Positions 49,361-58,932 of a DNA stretch of 64,000 nucleotides are shown in pieces. Below the pieces are notes generated by a model. That model was not told the origin of the DNA and ran no database searches. It saw only the letters and a list, made by a program, of their open reading frames with translations. Each line of letters opens with the position of its first letter. Positions within the stretch are counted from its first letter, which is position 1. This stretch comes from MWCR01 sp049325475 (GTDB taxonomy: Bacteria; Patescibacteriota; Patescibacteriia; 2-12-FULL-60-25). Made by a program: the position numbers and the translations under genes. The DNA is taken from the NCBI GenBank assembly GCA_049325475.1, contig JBMOLN010000002.1, positions 37,173 through 101,172 of the forward strand. Direction: 5' to 3'.

Positions 49361-49954
49361 TTAAGCGGTTTTTTTAGTAACTTTTTTATAAGCATTCCAA
49401 GCATTCATGGCCCAGTCGATGTCATGCGCGGCCCATTCGATTACAGCTGACGCGGCTTTGGGCAGGATATTCTGAATGAGCTTGTTTTGCTGAATAGATG
49501 GTTTTTTTAAGACCCAATTTTTGATTTCATATTTTTTATTTGCCGGGCGTCCTATGCCGATTCTTAGCCGTGATAACTTTTCATCAGGGAAATTTTCAAT
49601 AATGGATTCCAGGCCATGATGCCCGGCCGGATTGCCGCCAGAGGCAAAGGCAAAAGTTCCGGGTTCCAGGTCCAGATCATCCTGTATGATTAAAATATTT
49701 TTTGGCGGGATTTTATAATATGAGGCCAATGTTTGAGCTGACCGGCCGCTTAAGTTCATAAAAGTCTGCGGCTTAGCAAGAATGATTTGATCATCGTCAA
49801 TGATGACTTTTGCTATTTCGGCTTTGGATTTTGAGTCTTTCGTCCAGTCGATTTTTAAATCAGCCGCTATTTTGTTTAAAACCCAAAAACCGGCATTGTG
49901 CCGAGTTTCTAGATATTCATTGCCGGGATTACCGAGGCCGACGATTAATTTCAT
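49361..49954 (-). CDS. pth: Peptidyl-tRNA hydrolase
   Basis: 197 residues. Start MKLIVGLGNPGNEYLETRHNAGF carries the conserved Asn and catalytic His; KPQTFMNLSG and IIQDDLDLEPG follow. The usual GGSAGHNGL loop reads SGGNPAGHHGLES, with one extra residue and His for Asn. Functions in recycling drop-off peptidyl-tRNAs. Confidence 0.94.
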   Translation of the reverse strand: MKLIVGLGNPGNEYLETRHNAGFWVLNKIAADLKIDWTKDSKSKAEIAKVIIDDDQIILAKPQTFMNLSGRSAQTLASYYKIPPKNILIIQDDLDLEPGTFAFASGGNPAGHHGLESIIENFPDEKLSRLRIGIGRPANKKYEIKNWVLKKPSIQQNKLIQNILPKAASAVIEWAAHDIDWAMNAWNAYKKVTKKTA

Positions 49955-50036
49955 AACATTAATTTAACACTTACATCTTATAAATGACAAGAGTGTTAAA
50001 TTGAAATCTAGATTCTAAAATCTGAAATCTGGCAGT

Positions 50037-51455
50037 TTAGTATCGGAAGCCTTTGCGGCCCATGGGGCGTTTGCGGCGGTTGGGGCCGGGTTTGATTTCC
50101 ATGGGCGTGGGATCAAACTGGGTTTTGATGATCATGGGCGTGCCTTGGAAGCCGAATTTTTTACGCAGTTGATTTTCTACAAAACTGATCCAGGCTTTTT
50201 GCAAAGGATTTTGATTGCCGCGGATTTTGATAACAAAAGCCGGGGGGTCGGTATGCGTCTGGATAATTTCATGAATGTATGGAGCTTTATTGCCGGCGGC
50301 TACTTTGGGGGATTGCAGAGCAATGATCTTTTTTAAAAATTTACTTAATGCATTATCCGAAACAATACGATTCCTCTCTTCCTTGATTTTAAAGGCAGTA
50401 TTTAAAATTTCATTTACGCGCTGCTTATTTTTCGCGGATGTAAAGATGATCGGGGACCAGGCCAAAAAAGGCAAAGCGGAACGGATTTGAGCCTCGAATT
50501 CGTTGGCGGTTTTTGTGGTTTTATCTTTGACCAAATCCCATTTATTGGCCACTATAATCAGACCTTTATGGGCATCTTCCAATAAACCGGCAAGGTGTTT
50601 ATCTTGTTTACGCGGATCCTCGGTGGCGTCCACTACCAAGACTGCGACATCAGCGCGTTTTAAGGCCTCGCGGTTTCTATCTATGGCTTCGTGTTCGAGC
50701 TTGCTGGTTATATTAGAGCGTTTGCGCATACCGGCCGTATCGATCAGGGTTACCGGTTGATCCTGCCAGGTTATTTGGGTATCCAGCGGCTCGCGGGTTG
50801 TATGGGCAATGGGACTTACGATAGACCGTTCGTGCCCGACGATCGCGTTTACGATTGAAGATTTGCCGACATTGGGCCGCCCCATGATTACGATTTTTAA
50901 AGATTTTTTCTCTTCCGGTACTGCCGGGGATTTTTTAATTTTATGAAGATTGGTAAAAATTTGATCCAAAAGATCACCGACTCCGCGGCCGCTTGAGGCG
51001 CTGATTGTAATCGGTTCGCCAAAGCCCAGCTTCCACATACCGCTTTCAAGCGACTGGCCCAGATGGGTTTTGGAGTCAACTTTGTTCGCAATCAATAGAA
51101 TGTTATTGTTGGATTTTTTAATTTCTTTAGCCAGTTCAATATCTTGAGGCAAGACACCGCTTTTGGCGTCGATTAAAAACAATACCATATCGGCTTCTTG
51201 AACTGCGGATAAGGCTTGTTTTTTTATTCCGGATTCGATGATATCGTTTTTGTCAGTGTCCATACCGCCCGTGTCGATAACTTCAATCACTGCTCCGCGC
51301 CAAAGGCAGGGGGCATAGTTTTTATCTCTGGTTGTACCCGGGGAAGCGGAAATGATGGCCTTGCCGGATTCGGTGAGGCGGTTCCAAAGGGTTGATTTGC
51401 CAACATTGGCGCGGCCGACGATTGCTACTTTGGGCGGTTTATTGATTTTGGGCAT
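50037..51455 (-). CDS. der: Ribosome biogenesis GTPase Der (EngA)
   Basis: 472 residues with two tandem GTPase domains: GRANVGKST and DTGG in the first, GRPNVGKSS, DTAGMRKRS and NKWD in the second, then the C-terminal KH-like domain. It assists 50S assembly. Its start lies inside the 3' end of the LCP gene, with a 17-bp overlap. Confidence 0.97.
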   Translation of the reverse strand: MPKINKPPKVAIVGRANVGKSTLWNRLTESGKAIISASPGTTRDKNYAPCLWRGAVIEVIDTGGMDTDKNDIIESGIKKQALSAVQEADMVLFLIDAKSGVLPQDIELAKEIKKSNNNILLIANKVDSKTHLGQSLESGMWKLGFGEPITISASSGRGVGDLLDQIFTNLHKIKKSPAVPEEKKSLKIVIMGRPNVGKSSIVNAIVGHERSIVSPIAHTTREPLDTQITWQDQPVTLIDTAGMRKRSNITSKLEHEAIDRNREALKRADVAVLVVDATEDPRKQDKHLAGLLEDAHKGLIIVANKWDLVKDKTTKTANEFEAQIRSALPFLAWSPIIFTSAKNKQRVNEILNTAFKIKEERNRIVSDNALSKFLKKIIALQSPKVAAGNKAPYIHEIIQTHTDPPAFVIKIRGNQNPLQKAWISFVENQLRKKFGFQGTPMIIKTQFDPTPMEIKPGPNRRKRPMGRKGFRY

Positions 51456-52917
51456 AATAGGGCTGGATCAAACCAAGGCTTGATTCCCCCAGAATAATAA
51501 GAAAATCCGTATTTGTCGATGCTACGCTTTCTTTGGCCAGATCTTCGGTAATTATCTCCAGACCTTCGTCAGTATTTTTTGGCACAGCGGTAAATACGTC
51601 AGCGTCGATGATTTTTTTTAACCGGACAAGTTCTTCGGCTTTTTTGCCGCCCGTTAAGTCATAAACGACACTTCTTTCATAACCTCGGTGTTTGGCGTTG
51701 TCGATTTTGGGTACTTTATAACCCAGTTGTTTTAATTGCTGTGAAACGCGGAAGGCATAACCTTCGTAATTGGTGCCGTTTTTCAGTTCAACCGTAACTT
51801 CGGCGATTGGCTTGAGCTGTTTTTGTTCTTCCTCTTTGCTGATAAAAGGATTTGCGGCAATGGTGCGGATTTCCGACCAGTCGGGTTTTTTGGGGAAGAG
51901 CATGTATTCGCCGTTTACATTGGCGGGAACCAGCTCGCCATCGGGAGCATCGGTTAAAACACGGTTTGTAAGATTGTTCTGGTCGAAATTGGATATGAGA
52001 GGCGCAAAAGCAACCATATCCCAAGCCGACAAATCGGTTTGAATATTTTCAGACACCACATTATAAAGCTCGCTCATTTTTTTGGGATTGGCCAAGGTTC
52101 CCATGGATAAAAGTTTGTCGCGGATAGCCTGAATAACGATTTGCTGGCGTCTTGAGCGCGCAAAATCCGAACCCTCGCCATTATTGCCATGACGGGATCT
52201 GACGTATTCTAAGGCTTTGGCACCATCCAAATGTGCGGGGCCTTGATCAAAGCTGATCGTGCGCCATTTGTGATTGGGAGCGGGATAAGATGTGTCAACA
52301 AAACTTTTTTCAACAATGATATCGATTCCACCCAAGGCATCAATGAATTTGGCGAAGCCGTCAAAATCCACCCGAATAACATGGTCTATGCGGACATTTA
52401 GCAGTTTGCTAATGGCATCGGCTGTGCGTTTAGCGCCTTCGCCGGGGTAGTTCATTTCATTGAAAGCGTTCAGGTTATTGATCTTGCGGAATTGCCCGTC
52501 GCCCATGGGGTAAGCCAGATCGCGCGGTATGGAGAGCATGGCGAATTTTTCGTTTTTTGTATCCACTGAAGCTAAAATAATGGTATCGGAAAGGTTGGCT
52601 CCATCGTGGCCGGGACCACCTACACCCAAAAAGAGTATGTTGATACGGTCATCCGCGTTTTTAGTTAAAGCATTCAAACCGCCATTATTTTCACCGCCAA
52701 AGGCAAAGCGTTTGAATTCGGAAATTACAGGCAAAGAAGTCAGGCCGGAAAATACACTGGTTCCATGGCTGGCGGCTTTATATGACGCGGCCGCGCCCAC
52801 GGTTGCCAAGATACCGACGAGAAAAGCAAAAAAAACCGCGATGATTGCAGTTTTTTTTCTGGCTGCGCGGTCTGATGAGTTCTGTAAAAAATCAACGTTA
52901 ATGTTTTGGGAGAACAT
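51439..52917 (-). CDS. LytR-CpsA-Psr (LCP) family protein with LytR C-terminal domain
   Basis: 492 residues. One membrane helix near 20-45 (AIIAVFFAFLVGILATVGA). The LCP domain (about 95-280) shows NILFLGVGG, SDTIILAS, the Arg pair region SIPRDLAY and RSRHGNNGEGSDFARSRRQQ. A LytR_C domain lies at about 375-470 (VELKNGTNYEGYA). LCP enzymes attach polymers to peptidoglycan in Gram-positive bacteria; the substrate here is unknown. Confidence 0.92.
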   Translation of the reverse strand: MFSQNINVDFLQNSSDRAARKKTAIIAVFFAFLVGILATVGAAASYKAASHGTSVFSGLTSLPVISEFKRFAFGGENNGGLNALTKNADDRINILFLGVGGPGHDGANLSDTIILASVDTKNEKFAMLSIPRDLAYPMGDGQFRKINNLNAFNEMNYPGEGAKRTADAISKLLNVRIDHVIRVDFDGFAKFIDALGGIDIIVEKSFVDTSYPAPNHKWRTISFDQGPAHLDGAKALEYVRSRHGNNGEGSDFARSRRQQIVIQAIRDKLLSMGTLANPKKMSELYNVVSENIQTDLSAWDMVAFAPLISNFDQNNLTNRVLTDAPDGELVPANVNGEYMLFPKKPDWSEIRTIAANPFISKEEEQKQLKPIAEVTVELKNGTNYEGYAFRVSQQLKQLGYKVPKIDNAKHRGYERSVVYDLTGGKKAEELVRLKKIIDADVFTAVPKNTDEGLEIITEDLAKESVASTNTDFLIILGESSLGLIQPYYAQNQ

Positions 52918-52950
52918 GTGAATAAGATAAAGATATCAAAGAATCGGGAA

Positions 52951-53027
52951 AGACTCAAGACGCTAGACTCTAGATACTGGATACGAAATACGAAATACCA
53001 AATACGAAATACCAAATACCAAAAATA
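52951..53027. repeat. 7-bp array (11 units)
   Basis: AGACNCT units passing to AAATACC/AAATACG units, between the divergent LCP gene and the T4SS-like operon. Confidence 0.88.
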
Positions 53028-53092
53028 CGAATGGCGTAATTTATGGTTCGGGAATGGTTGTGGATTATTATCATCTTAAAATTGCGATTTTG

Positions 53093-53101
53093 TGCTATAA
53101 T
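53093..53101 (+). promoter_or_regulatory. Extended -10 of the T4SS-like operon
   Basis: TGCTATAAT with no clear -35; the ATG at 53113 is 11 bases downstream, implying a leaderless or nearly leaderless mRNA. TGTGGATTA (53059) and TATCCACAA (53101) flank it and resemble DnaA boxes. Confidence 0.5.
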
Positions 53102-53112
53102 ATCCACAAAAC

Positions 53113-56100
53113 ATGAATATGAGGAGGCTGACTTTCTTTAAAAGCCAAGGGAAGGGCTCGCTTAGGAGTTTTTTTAGTAAAAATTTGTTAGGAAATGCCG
53201 AGGTGTCCGCGCAGGAAGATGAAATTCAGAAATACAGAAATAAGAGAAGAAAAGCAATTTTAATCGCTTCATGTTTGGTCGCCGTATTGGGAGTTGCTTT
53301 GTTGGCGCATGGAGCTTACGCGCAATCCGAAGGCAGCAAGGCATTGAATTTGGCAGTCAATTGGGTGCTGGGAATAGCGGCCAAAGTATTCATTTGGCTC
53401 ATGGAAATGCTGGGCCGTTTGGTTTTGGTTTCTGTAAGGTTTTTGGTTTCAGTTGTTCAGTATAATAATTTCGTTAAAGCCGTACCTGTGCAGATAGGCT
53501 GGCCTTTGTTTAGAGATACGATCAATATGTTTTTTATTATTGTCGTGCTAGTATCGGCTTTTGCGACAATAATCGGGTATCCTGAAGATTTGAGGTATAA
53601 AAAAGTATTGCCGAAATTGCTTTTGATGGCGGTGTTGATTAATTTTTCCAAAACACTCATCGGTTTAATGATAGATTTTTCGCAAGTAATCGTTTTGACT
53701 TTCGTGAATGGTTTTAAGCAGATAGCGGGAAGCAATATTATTAATGCCTTGAATATAGGCAAGATAATGAAAATTAACGATTCATTTGGACAGGTTAAGC
53801 AAGACGGCAATGAATTGACGGTAGAGCTTTACGGAAATCCGGGCATGGAAGCCCAGCCCTTCAGCATGATGAATATCTTGATAGCGGCTATTTTTGGTTG
53901 TTGGATCTTGGCGATTACGCTGACTTTGCTGTTAATCATGATTATTTTCTTTTTGGGGCGCGTAATCATTTTGTGGTTTTTATTAATCACATCGCCGGCG
54001 GCATTTTTTGTATGGGCTTTACCGGGAAAATTGCAGGCAGGCATGAGCCAGTTTAGCAGTGAGTGGTGGAAAAGGCTTTCTGCCGCATTGGTTGGGGGTC
54101 CGGTGATGGCGTTTTTCTTATGGCTCGCTTTGGCCATGGGCCAGCAAGGCGGAAATTTGGTTGGTCCGGGCGGGTTGTACGATACATCCGAAGAATCCAG
54201 CGAACTTTCAACGCAGCAACAGCAGGCAACCGGTAATGGCATGGTAGTCGTGACCGAATTCGGTGATCCGAAAATATATGCCAATTTTGTAATAATGGTG
54301 GCTTTTTTATTGATCGGCGTGCAAACCGCCATTCAGTTTTCACAACAAGCCGCTCCGCAGCTCGGCAAATTGGCCGGAGCTATGCGCGGAGCCGGAGGCA
54401 TACCCGGAGCGCCAACGCGCTTGGCTATCGGCGCAGCCAAAGTTGGAGCACGCGGTGTCGCCAAAGGAGCCAAATTGGCTACGCGGGTCGGCAAAAGATA
54501 TGATTTGGGCGGCAAAACAGCGCGTTATATGCTGCAAAAAGGCCTGGTGCCGACCAAAACGGGACGTTTGGCATTGGCCAAGATCGGCAGCGAGGCCGCC
54601 CGCGAGGGTGTTTCTTTTGGCGGAGAATTGCGGAAATCCATTTCAACATTGCCTCCGGATATGCAGGAAGCGATGTACAGAGACTACATGTCATCCGGCA
54701 ATGTACGTGAGAGTATAGGCGGTGCCAATGCATTAGCTTCTTTGGTGACTGGCGGAGCGTATATTAAGCAAGAAAAAGCCAGGAGGCTGGCACAGTTGGA
54801 AAAACAGAATCCGAATGCGGATAAAGAAGAGCTAAAGACATTGGCCCATAAGCAGACGATGGATCATGTTTCAAATACTCTTACAGAGGTGGAAAAGAAA
54901 GCAATGGATCATAATGATGAAGAAACTCTCAAGAAGATCAAAGAAGCCAGAGAAAAGAATCCCAATTTGCTTCAAAGCGGAAGGAAAAGAATCGATCAGG
55001 CATTGGATGACGCTACGGATATGCAAAGCGAACGCAGGATCGACCCCTCGGCTTTTATGGATGCACAATATGCGCTTAGGTATGCTTATGCCCACGAATG
55101 GATTGATGAAGACGGCAGACCTACGGTTAAGGCGCAGAATGATCCGGAGTATGTGAATTTCATGAAAGGCAAACAAGGCCAGATAATGAACGGACATTTT
55201 GAATACGCGAGATCCAGCGATGCGGCCAAAAAGCAGGTAAGACAAATAATTACCGGAACTAATGAAAAGGGTGAAAAATTATCGGGAGCCCAGCTGGATA
55301 CGATGTTGGCGGCGCAAAATTATACAATCAACGTATCACGCGACGGAGAATCATGGCATGCGATACAGGGCGGCAGCGGCAATATAGAACGAGGAAGGTT
55401 CGACAGGAAAACTTCGGATCCGAATGTGATAATGAAAAACGCGTCCAGTACGCAACGGGCGTCCATAGAGAAAAATATCAGCGTTTTGGGACAGATTACA
55501 ACCAAGGATGAAAGCGGCAAGACTATAACCAGAGATGTACAGGTAAGCGATTTAGGCAAAGAGCTGCCGGCGCAGGTGGTGCAAACTTTATCAGACGATT
55601 TGGAGGCACTGGCGGATCCGGCGACGATAGCGGCCGCTGCCAGCAGAGGATACGATATGTCGGATATGCGCGCCGAAGTCGGCAAGAACAATTTGCAGCA
55701 CGGAGTTTCCATGGAGGCTTTATACGGATTTAACAAAGAAAACGGAACATTTAATGATAATTTAGGCAGAGAATCTTTTGAAAAGACGGTCGGGTTGCTG
55801 TTGGATGAGATTCAGAGCGATAACTATTCCACTGAAACAGTAAATGCAATGCAGTCTTTATTGGAGCAAATGGGCAATCAAGGACAGGCTATGGAAACGG
55901 TTTCAAAAATAGTTGCCGACAGAATGCAGTCCGGAGCATTGCAACAAAGTCAGGTTTTGAATTTATTATCCGCAGGAGATGATAAGAAGCAGTTAAAAGG
56001 AATTCGTACCGGATTTATGAATATAAATGACATGGCCAAGAGGGATGATGAATCAGGCAAAACAGGAACCGTTCATCAGGGAGCCAGAGATCAGGTAATG

Positions 56101-56175
56101 AAAATAGATACAACAGACAGAAAGACGGCTTCGGTGAGTTCCAAAGTCAGGAATATTTTGTATCATGGCAAATAA
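53113..56175 (+). CDS. VirB6/TrbL-like polytopic membrane protein with long soluble tail
   Basis: 1020 residues. A hydrophobic segment at about 48-70 ends in AHGAYAQ like a signal peptide; five or six further membrane helices extend to about 420 (MFFIIVVLVSAFATIIGYPEDLRYKKVLPK is a recognisable segment at 135-164). Residues 430-1020 are soluble, rich in Gln/Ala/Lys. The N-terminal part fits the inner-membrane channel component of type IV secretion systems. First gene of an operon with PrgI and VirB4 homologues. Met 3 is an alternative start. Confidence 0.78.
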   Translation: MNMRRLTFFKSQGKGSLRSFFSKNLLGNAEVSAQEDEIQKYRNKRRKAILIASCLVAVLGVALLAHGAYAQSEGSKALNLAVNWVLGIAAKVFIWLMEMLGRLVLVSVRFLVSVVQYNNFVKAVPVQIGWPLFRDTINMFFIIVVLVSAFATIIGYPEDLRYKKVLPKLLLMAVLINFSKTLIGLMIDFSQVIVLTFVNGFKQIAGSNIINALNIGKIMKINDSFGQVKQDGNELTVELYGNPGMEAQPFSMMNILIAAIFGCWILAITLTLLLIMIIFFLGRVIILWFLLITSPAAFFVWALPGKLQAGMSQFSSEWWKRLSAALVGGPVMAFFLWLALAMGQQGGNLVGPGGLYDTSEESSELSTQQQQATGNGMVVVTEFGDPKIYANFVIMVAFLLIGVQTAIQFSQQAAPQLGKLAGAMRGAGGIPGAPTRLAIGAAKVGARGVAKGAKLATRVGKRYDLGGKTARYMLQKGLVPTKTGRLALAKIGSEAAREGVSFGGELRKSISTLPPDMQEAMYRDYMSSGNVRESIGGANALASLVTGGAYIKQEKARRLAQLEKQNPNADKEELKTLAHKQTMDHVSNTLTEVEKKAMDHNDEETLKKIKEAREKNPNLLQSGRKRIDQALDDATDMQSERRIDPSAFMDAQYALRYAYAHEWIDEDGRPTVKAQNDPEYVNFMKGKQGQIMNGHFEYARSSDAAKKQVRQIITGTNEKGEKLSGAQLDTMLAAQNYTINVSRDGESWHAIQGGSGNIERGRFDRKTSDPNVIMKNASSTQRASIEKNISVLGQITTKDESGKTITRDVQVSDLGKELPAQVVQTLSDDLEALADPATIAAAASRGYDMSDMRAEVGKNNLQHGVSMEALYGFNKENGTFNDNLGRESFEKTVGLLLDEIQSDNYSTETVNAMQSLLEQMGNQGQAMETVSKIVADRMQSGALQQSQVLNLLSAGDDKKQLKGIRTGFMNINDMAKRDDESGKTGTVHQGARDQVMKIDTTDRKTASVSSKVRNILYHGK

Positions 56176-56345
56176 TACTTAAATAATAAATAATAAATAA
56201 TAAAGAATAAATAATAAAGAATAAAGAATGAAGTCCCGGTTGAAAGTCTTAGTCCTGGAGAGAAGTGACCAGTGTCCAGTGATCAGTTGCCAGAGGCAAG
56301 TCGCAATATACTAGATAATAAATAATAGATAATAGATAATAGATA
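56171..56345. repeat. 7-bp array (25 units)
   Basis: From the VirB6-like stop: AATAAAT/AATAAAG units, AATGAAG, then CTTAGTC, CCAGTGN, and ATAGATA units, in one phase to just before the next ATG. Confidence 0.92.
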
Positions 56346-56354
56346 TTAATAGGT

Positions 56355-58094
56355 ATGGCGAAGCGCAAGATCTATGAACGATTTATAGACTTGCCCCAGG
56401 GGGTGCAGGATTTTTTTTTGGAGAAAGCGGATGAGGTTTATTCAAACATGATAGAGAAATATAAACTTGAAAATGAAACATTTTTTGATGAAATCGAGGA
56501 GCCGGTATTAAAAACAACTCTGGGTTTTGCCACATTGCAGGAATCCTTGCAGAGAGTGCAAATGAATTTAAATAAAGCCAAGGCATCGATTGATGATCAG
56601 CGGGAAATCATAAGAATCATATTGCGCGATGTGCTTTGGCCAATTCGGGATATTTTTAACGGAGAGTTAAAATCATTTTTAAAAGAAATTGGCGTGGATC
56701 CGGGGAAATGGCCGCAAGAAAGGGTTTTACTGAAGCCCATTTCTTATTCGGGCGCCACCTCGGAAGTTTTGCAAAGATTGCAAATGCATACTGTGGGTAA
56801 AAATGTGCGGACCAGTTTGCGAGAAATGATTGAAAAATTCGCCAAAGGGCAATATGTGCCGTCGCAGATGAAAGAGGCCATGGTGAGATTGCCGGATTTT
56901 GGAGGAATGGGTTTGGATGCGGAAACTGCCGATAAAGCGATAGAGATTATAGTTGAATTGTCTAAGAATGTGGCTTTTGTGAGCGAGGAAGAATACAGCG
57001 ATTTAATCAGCGCCAAAGCCATGTCTGCGGATGAAGGCCGGAAAGCGCTGGCCGAGCAAAAGGAAGATGAGGAAGAGATAAAAACATTGCGGGCCAGTAC
57101 GCCGGCAAAACCCGCCGTTGTTACCGAATTGGATAAAGCCGTAGAAGCAGCGTGGGATAGAATTGAGAAAAAGCCAAGCGATGAATACCTGCAAAAGAGA
57201 TTGCGGAATGTGATTTCTTCCAGATTAAGAGATGTAAGAAATGCAAGCGAATTATCGCAATTGTTGCAGCGCGATATAAAAGTCGGAGGAATGGGCATTG
57301 CGCGCGAAGAGGCGGATATTGCGGCGCGTGAGATAGAGGCGGTATATAAGGATTACAGGCAAAAGATAGAGCAAGAAGAAAAAATGAAGCTGGATAAACA
57401 GCTGGTTGAGCAGAAGCGCAAGATAGAAGAAAGGAGAAAACAGGAAGCCGAAGAACATGCAAGGTGGTATCAGGAAAAGATCAAGGCCAGGCAAGAAGAA
57501 GAAGGCGAGAAAGAGAAGCTGGCGGCTGCCTTAAAGGCGGGTTTAAAGCAAATGCCCAAGCATCCGGTAGACGTTAAATCCGAAGCGGTTTTAACCAAGA
57601 AATACGGCAAGATGATACCGGCGCCGCCGCCAAAAGCCGCAGCCAAGCCTGCGTTTGGCATCAGCGGCAGAGCCGCGCCGCCACAAGCTAAAGTGAAAAT
57701 ATCCGAAGCGAGCGCAAGATTGGCTGCAGAGGGACCGCTTAAAGTTGACGGTATAGCCGCGGCGCCGAAACTTTCAGGTTTGGTCGGGGAGCTCGGGAAT
57801 ATGAGTTTGTCTCAATTCAGGCGTTTGGGTAAAACGCCGGCAGAGTCGACGGCAAAAATTTTAGAACGAATGTCAACATTAAACGAAGAATCATTTAATC
57901 AAAAATTATCAGGTATTAAAGCATGGCAGGCTTCGCCGGTAATGAAAGAGTATTTGTCTTTGGTTTCAGAAAGTTTTAAAACGCAAAAGCCGATTTTGGC
58001 CATTGCGGAGCTTAAGCGCAAAGAAGGAAAGGATACTTTAACGCAAGAAGAGATTCAGGTGCTGGTTGAGCTGAATAATCAATTGCATTACTAA
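56355..58094 (+). CDS. Cytoplasmic coiled-coil protein in the T4SS-like operon
   Basis: 579 residues, no family recognised. Helical throughout; KQLVEQKRKIEERRKQEAEEH-like stretch near 350-385 is coiled coil; 415-470 is an Ala/Pro/Lys linker. Two segments (about 165-190 and 310-325) contain MVRLPDFGGMGLDAETADKA and GGMGIAREEAD, an internal repeat. No membrane segment. Conserved position between VirB6-like and PrgI genes suggests a secretion-linked role. Confidence 0.7.
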   Translation: MAKRKIYERFIDLPQGVQDFFLEKADEVYSNMIEKYKLENETFFDEIEEPVLKTTLGFATLQESLQRVQMNLNKAKASIDDQREIIRIILRDVLWPIRDIFNGELKSFLKEIGVDPGKWPQERVLLKPISYSGATSEVLQRLQMHTVGKNVRTSLREMIEKFAKGQYVPSQMKEAMVRLPDFGGMGLDAETADKAIEIIVELSKNVAFVSEEEYSDLISAKAMSADEGRKALAEQKEDEEEIKTLRASTPAKPAVVTELDKAVEAAWDRIEKKPSDEYLQKRLRNVISSRLRDVRNASELSQLLQRDIKVGGMGIAREEADIAAREIEAVYKDYRQKIEQEEKMKLDKQLVEQKRKIEERRKQEAEEHARWYQEKIKARQEEEGEKEKLAAALKAGLKQMPKHPVDVKSEAVLTKKYGKMIPAPPPKAAAKPAFGISGRAAPPQAKVKISEASARLAAEGPLKVDGIAAAPKLSGLVGELGNMSLSQFRRLGKTPAESTAKILERMSTLNEESFNQKLSGIKAWQASPVMKEYLSLVSESFKTQKPILAIAELKRKEGKDTLTQEEIQVLVELNNQLHY

Positions 58095-58105
58095 CTAACT
58101 AATCC

Positions 58106-58203
58106 AATTACGAATTACGAACTACGAATTACGAATAAGGAACATTGAATATAGCATCTAGCGACTAGCATCTAGCGACTAACGACTGGTCGCCACTCGC
58201 TAG
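58106..58203. repeat. 7-bp array (14 units)
   Basis: AATTACG/AACTACG units, then CATCTAG and CGACTAG alternating, then TCGCTAG. Confidence 0.9.
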
Positions 58204-58257
58204 GACTAGTACTGCAGACTAGGATTTTAATCATTAAGCGAACGAAGTGAGCGAAAT

Positions 58258-58731
58258 ATGCCGGGACAGTTTATTGTGCCACAATTCATTGATAAGGAAG
58301 ACAGGATTATCGGACCCATAACCGTTAGACAATTTTTGATTTGTCTTGTAGCCGCGGGTTTGATTTTTGTGGAATATAAACTTTTAGCTACGCCGTTTTT
58401 TATTTTTACTTTAATTATCACCGCCGGGTTGGCCGGAGCTTTTGGATTTTTAAAAATCAACGGACAACCCTTCCATTTGTTTTTTGTTAATTTTTTACAA
58501 ACTCAAGCCAGACCAAAGTTAAGAGTATGGAATAAAAATTTAAGTTTGCAGGAATTGAAAGGAGTGCAAAAGGTTGTGGGTTTGCCGTTGGTGGAAAAGG
58601 CTCCCAAGAAAAAGCGTCCCAGTTCGACAAGATTAAGAGATATCGCGCTGGTTGTTAACACGGGCGGCGTTTATAAACCGGAGGATTCTGAAATAACAAT
58701 TAATAAAGAACAAATAACAAACAATACTTAA
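58258..58731 (+). CDS. PrgI family membrane protein
   Basis: 157 residues. FIVPQFIDKEDRIIGPITVRQF then two membrane helices (about 25-45 and 48-66) and a short loop match PrgI proteins, which accompany VirB4 in Gram-positive and CPR secretion loci. The C-terminal tail EITINKEQITNNT is encoded by the start of the 7-bp array at 58692. Confidence 0.85.
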   Translation: MPGQFIVPQFIDKEDRIIGPITVRQFLICLVAAGLIFVEYKLLATPFFIFTLIITAGLAGAFGFLKINGQPFHLFFVNFLQTQARPKLRVWNKNLSLQELKGVQKVVGLPLVEKAPKKKRPSSTRLRDIALVVNTGGVYKPEDSEITINKEQITNNT

Positions 58732-58761
58732 ATAACAATTAACAAATAATAAAGAATAAAT
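58692..58761. repeat. 7-bp array overlapping the PrgI 3' end
   Basis: Ten heptamers AATAACA to AATAAAT; the first five are coding, the rest intergenic, in the same phase. Confidence 0.88.
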
Positions 58762-58799
58762 AATATATAGTCTTAGTCGAAAGTCCCAGTCTTAGTTGC

Positions 58800-58881
58800 A
58801 ACGCACATTAATCCGTGACCCGGTTGATCAGTGATTCAGGGTTTACTCGTGATAACGGTTCAATGGATACACTGGAATACA
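58800..58881. repeat. Heptamer-phased palindromic element
   Basis: Core CTCGTGATAACGGTT flanked by GATCAGTGATTCAGG; third member of the family at 28379 and 45617. Confidence 0.7.
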
Positions 58882-58886
58882 CAAAG

Positions 58887-58928
58887 ATACTAGTCGCTAG
58901 ATACTAAATACCAGATACTAAATACTAA
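58887..58928. repeat. 7-bp array before the VirB4 N-terminal-like gene
   Basis: Six heptamers ATACTAG, TCGCTAG and ATACTAA, ending 4 bases before the ATG. Confidence 0.88.
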
Positions 58929-58932
58929 AAAT

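Noticed and set aside
53059..53109. Replication origin, because of two DnaA-box-like sequences near parAB
   Set aside because: Only two imperfect boxes that coincide with a promoter, about 13 kb from parAB; no dnaA, dnaN or AT-rich unwinding element.
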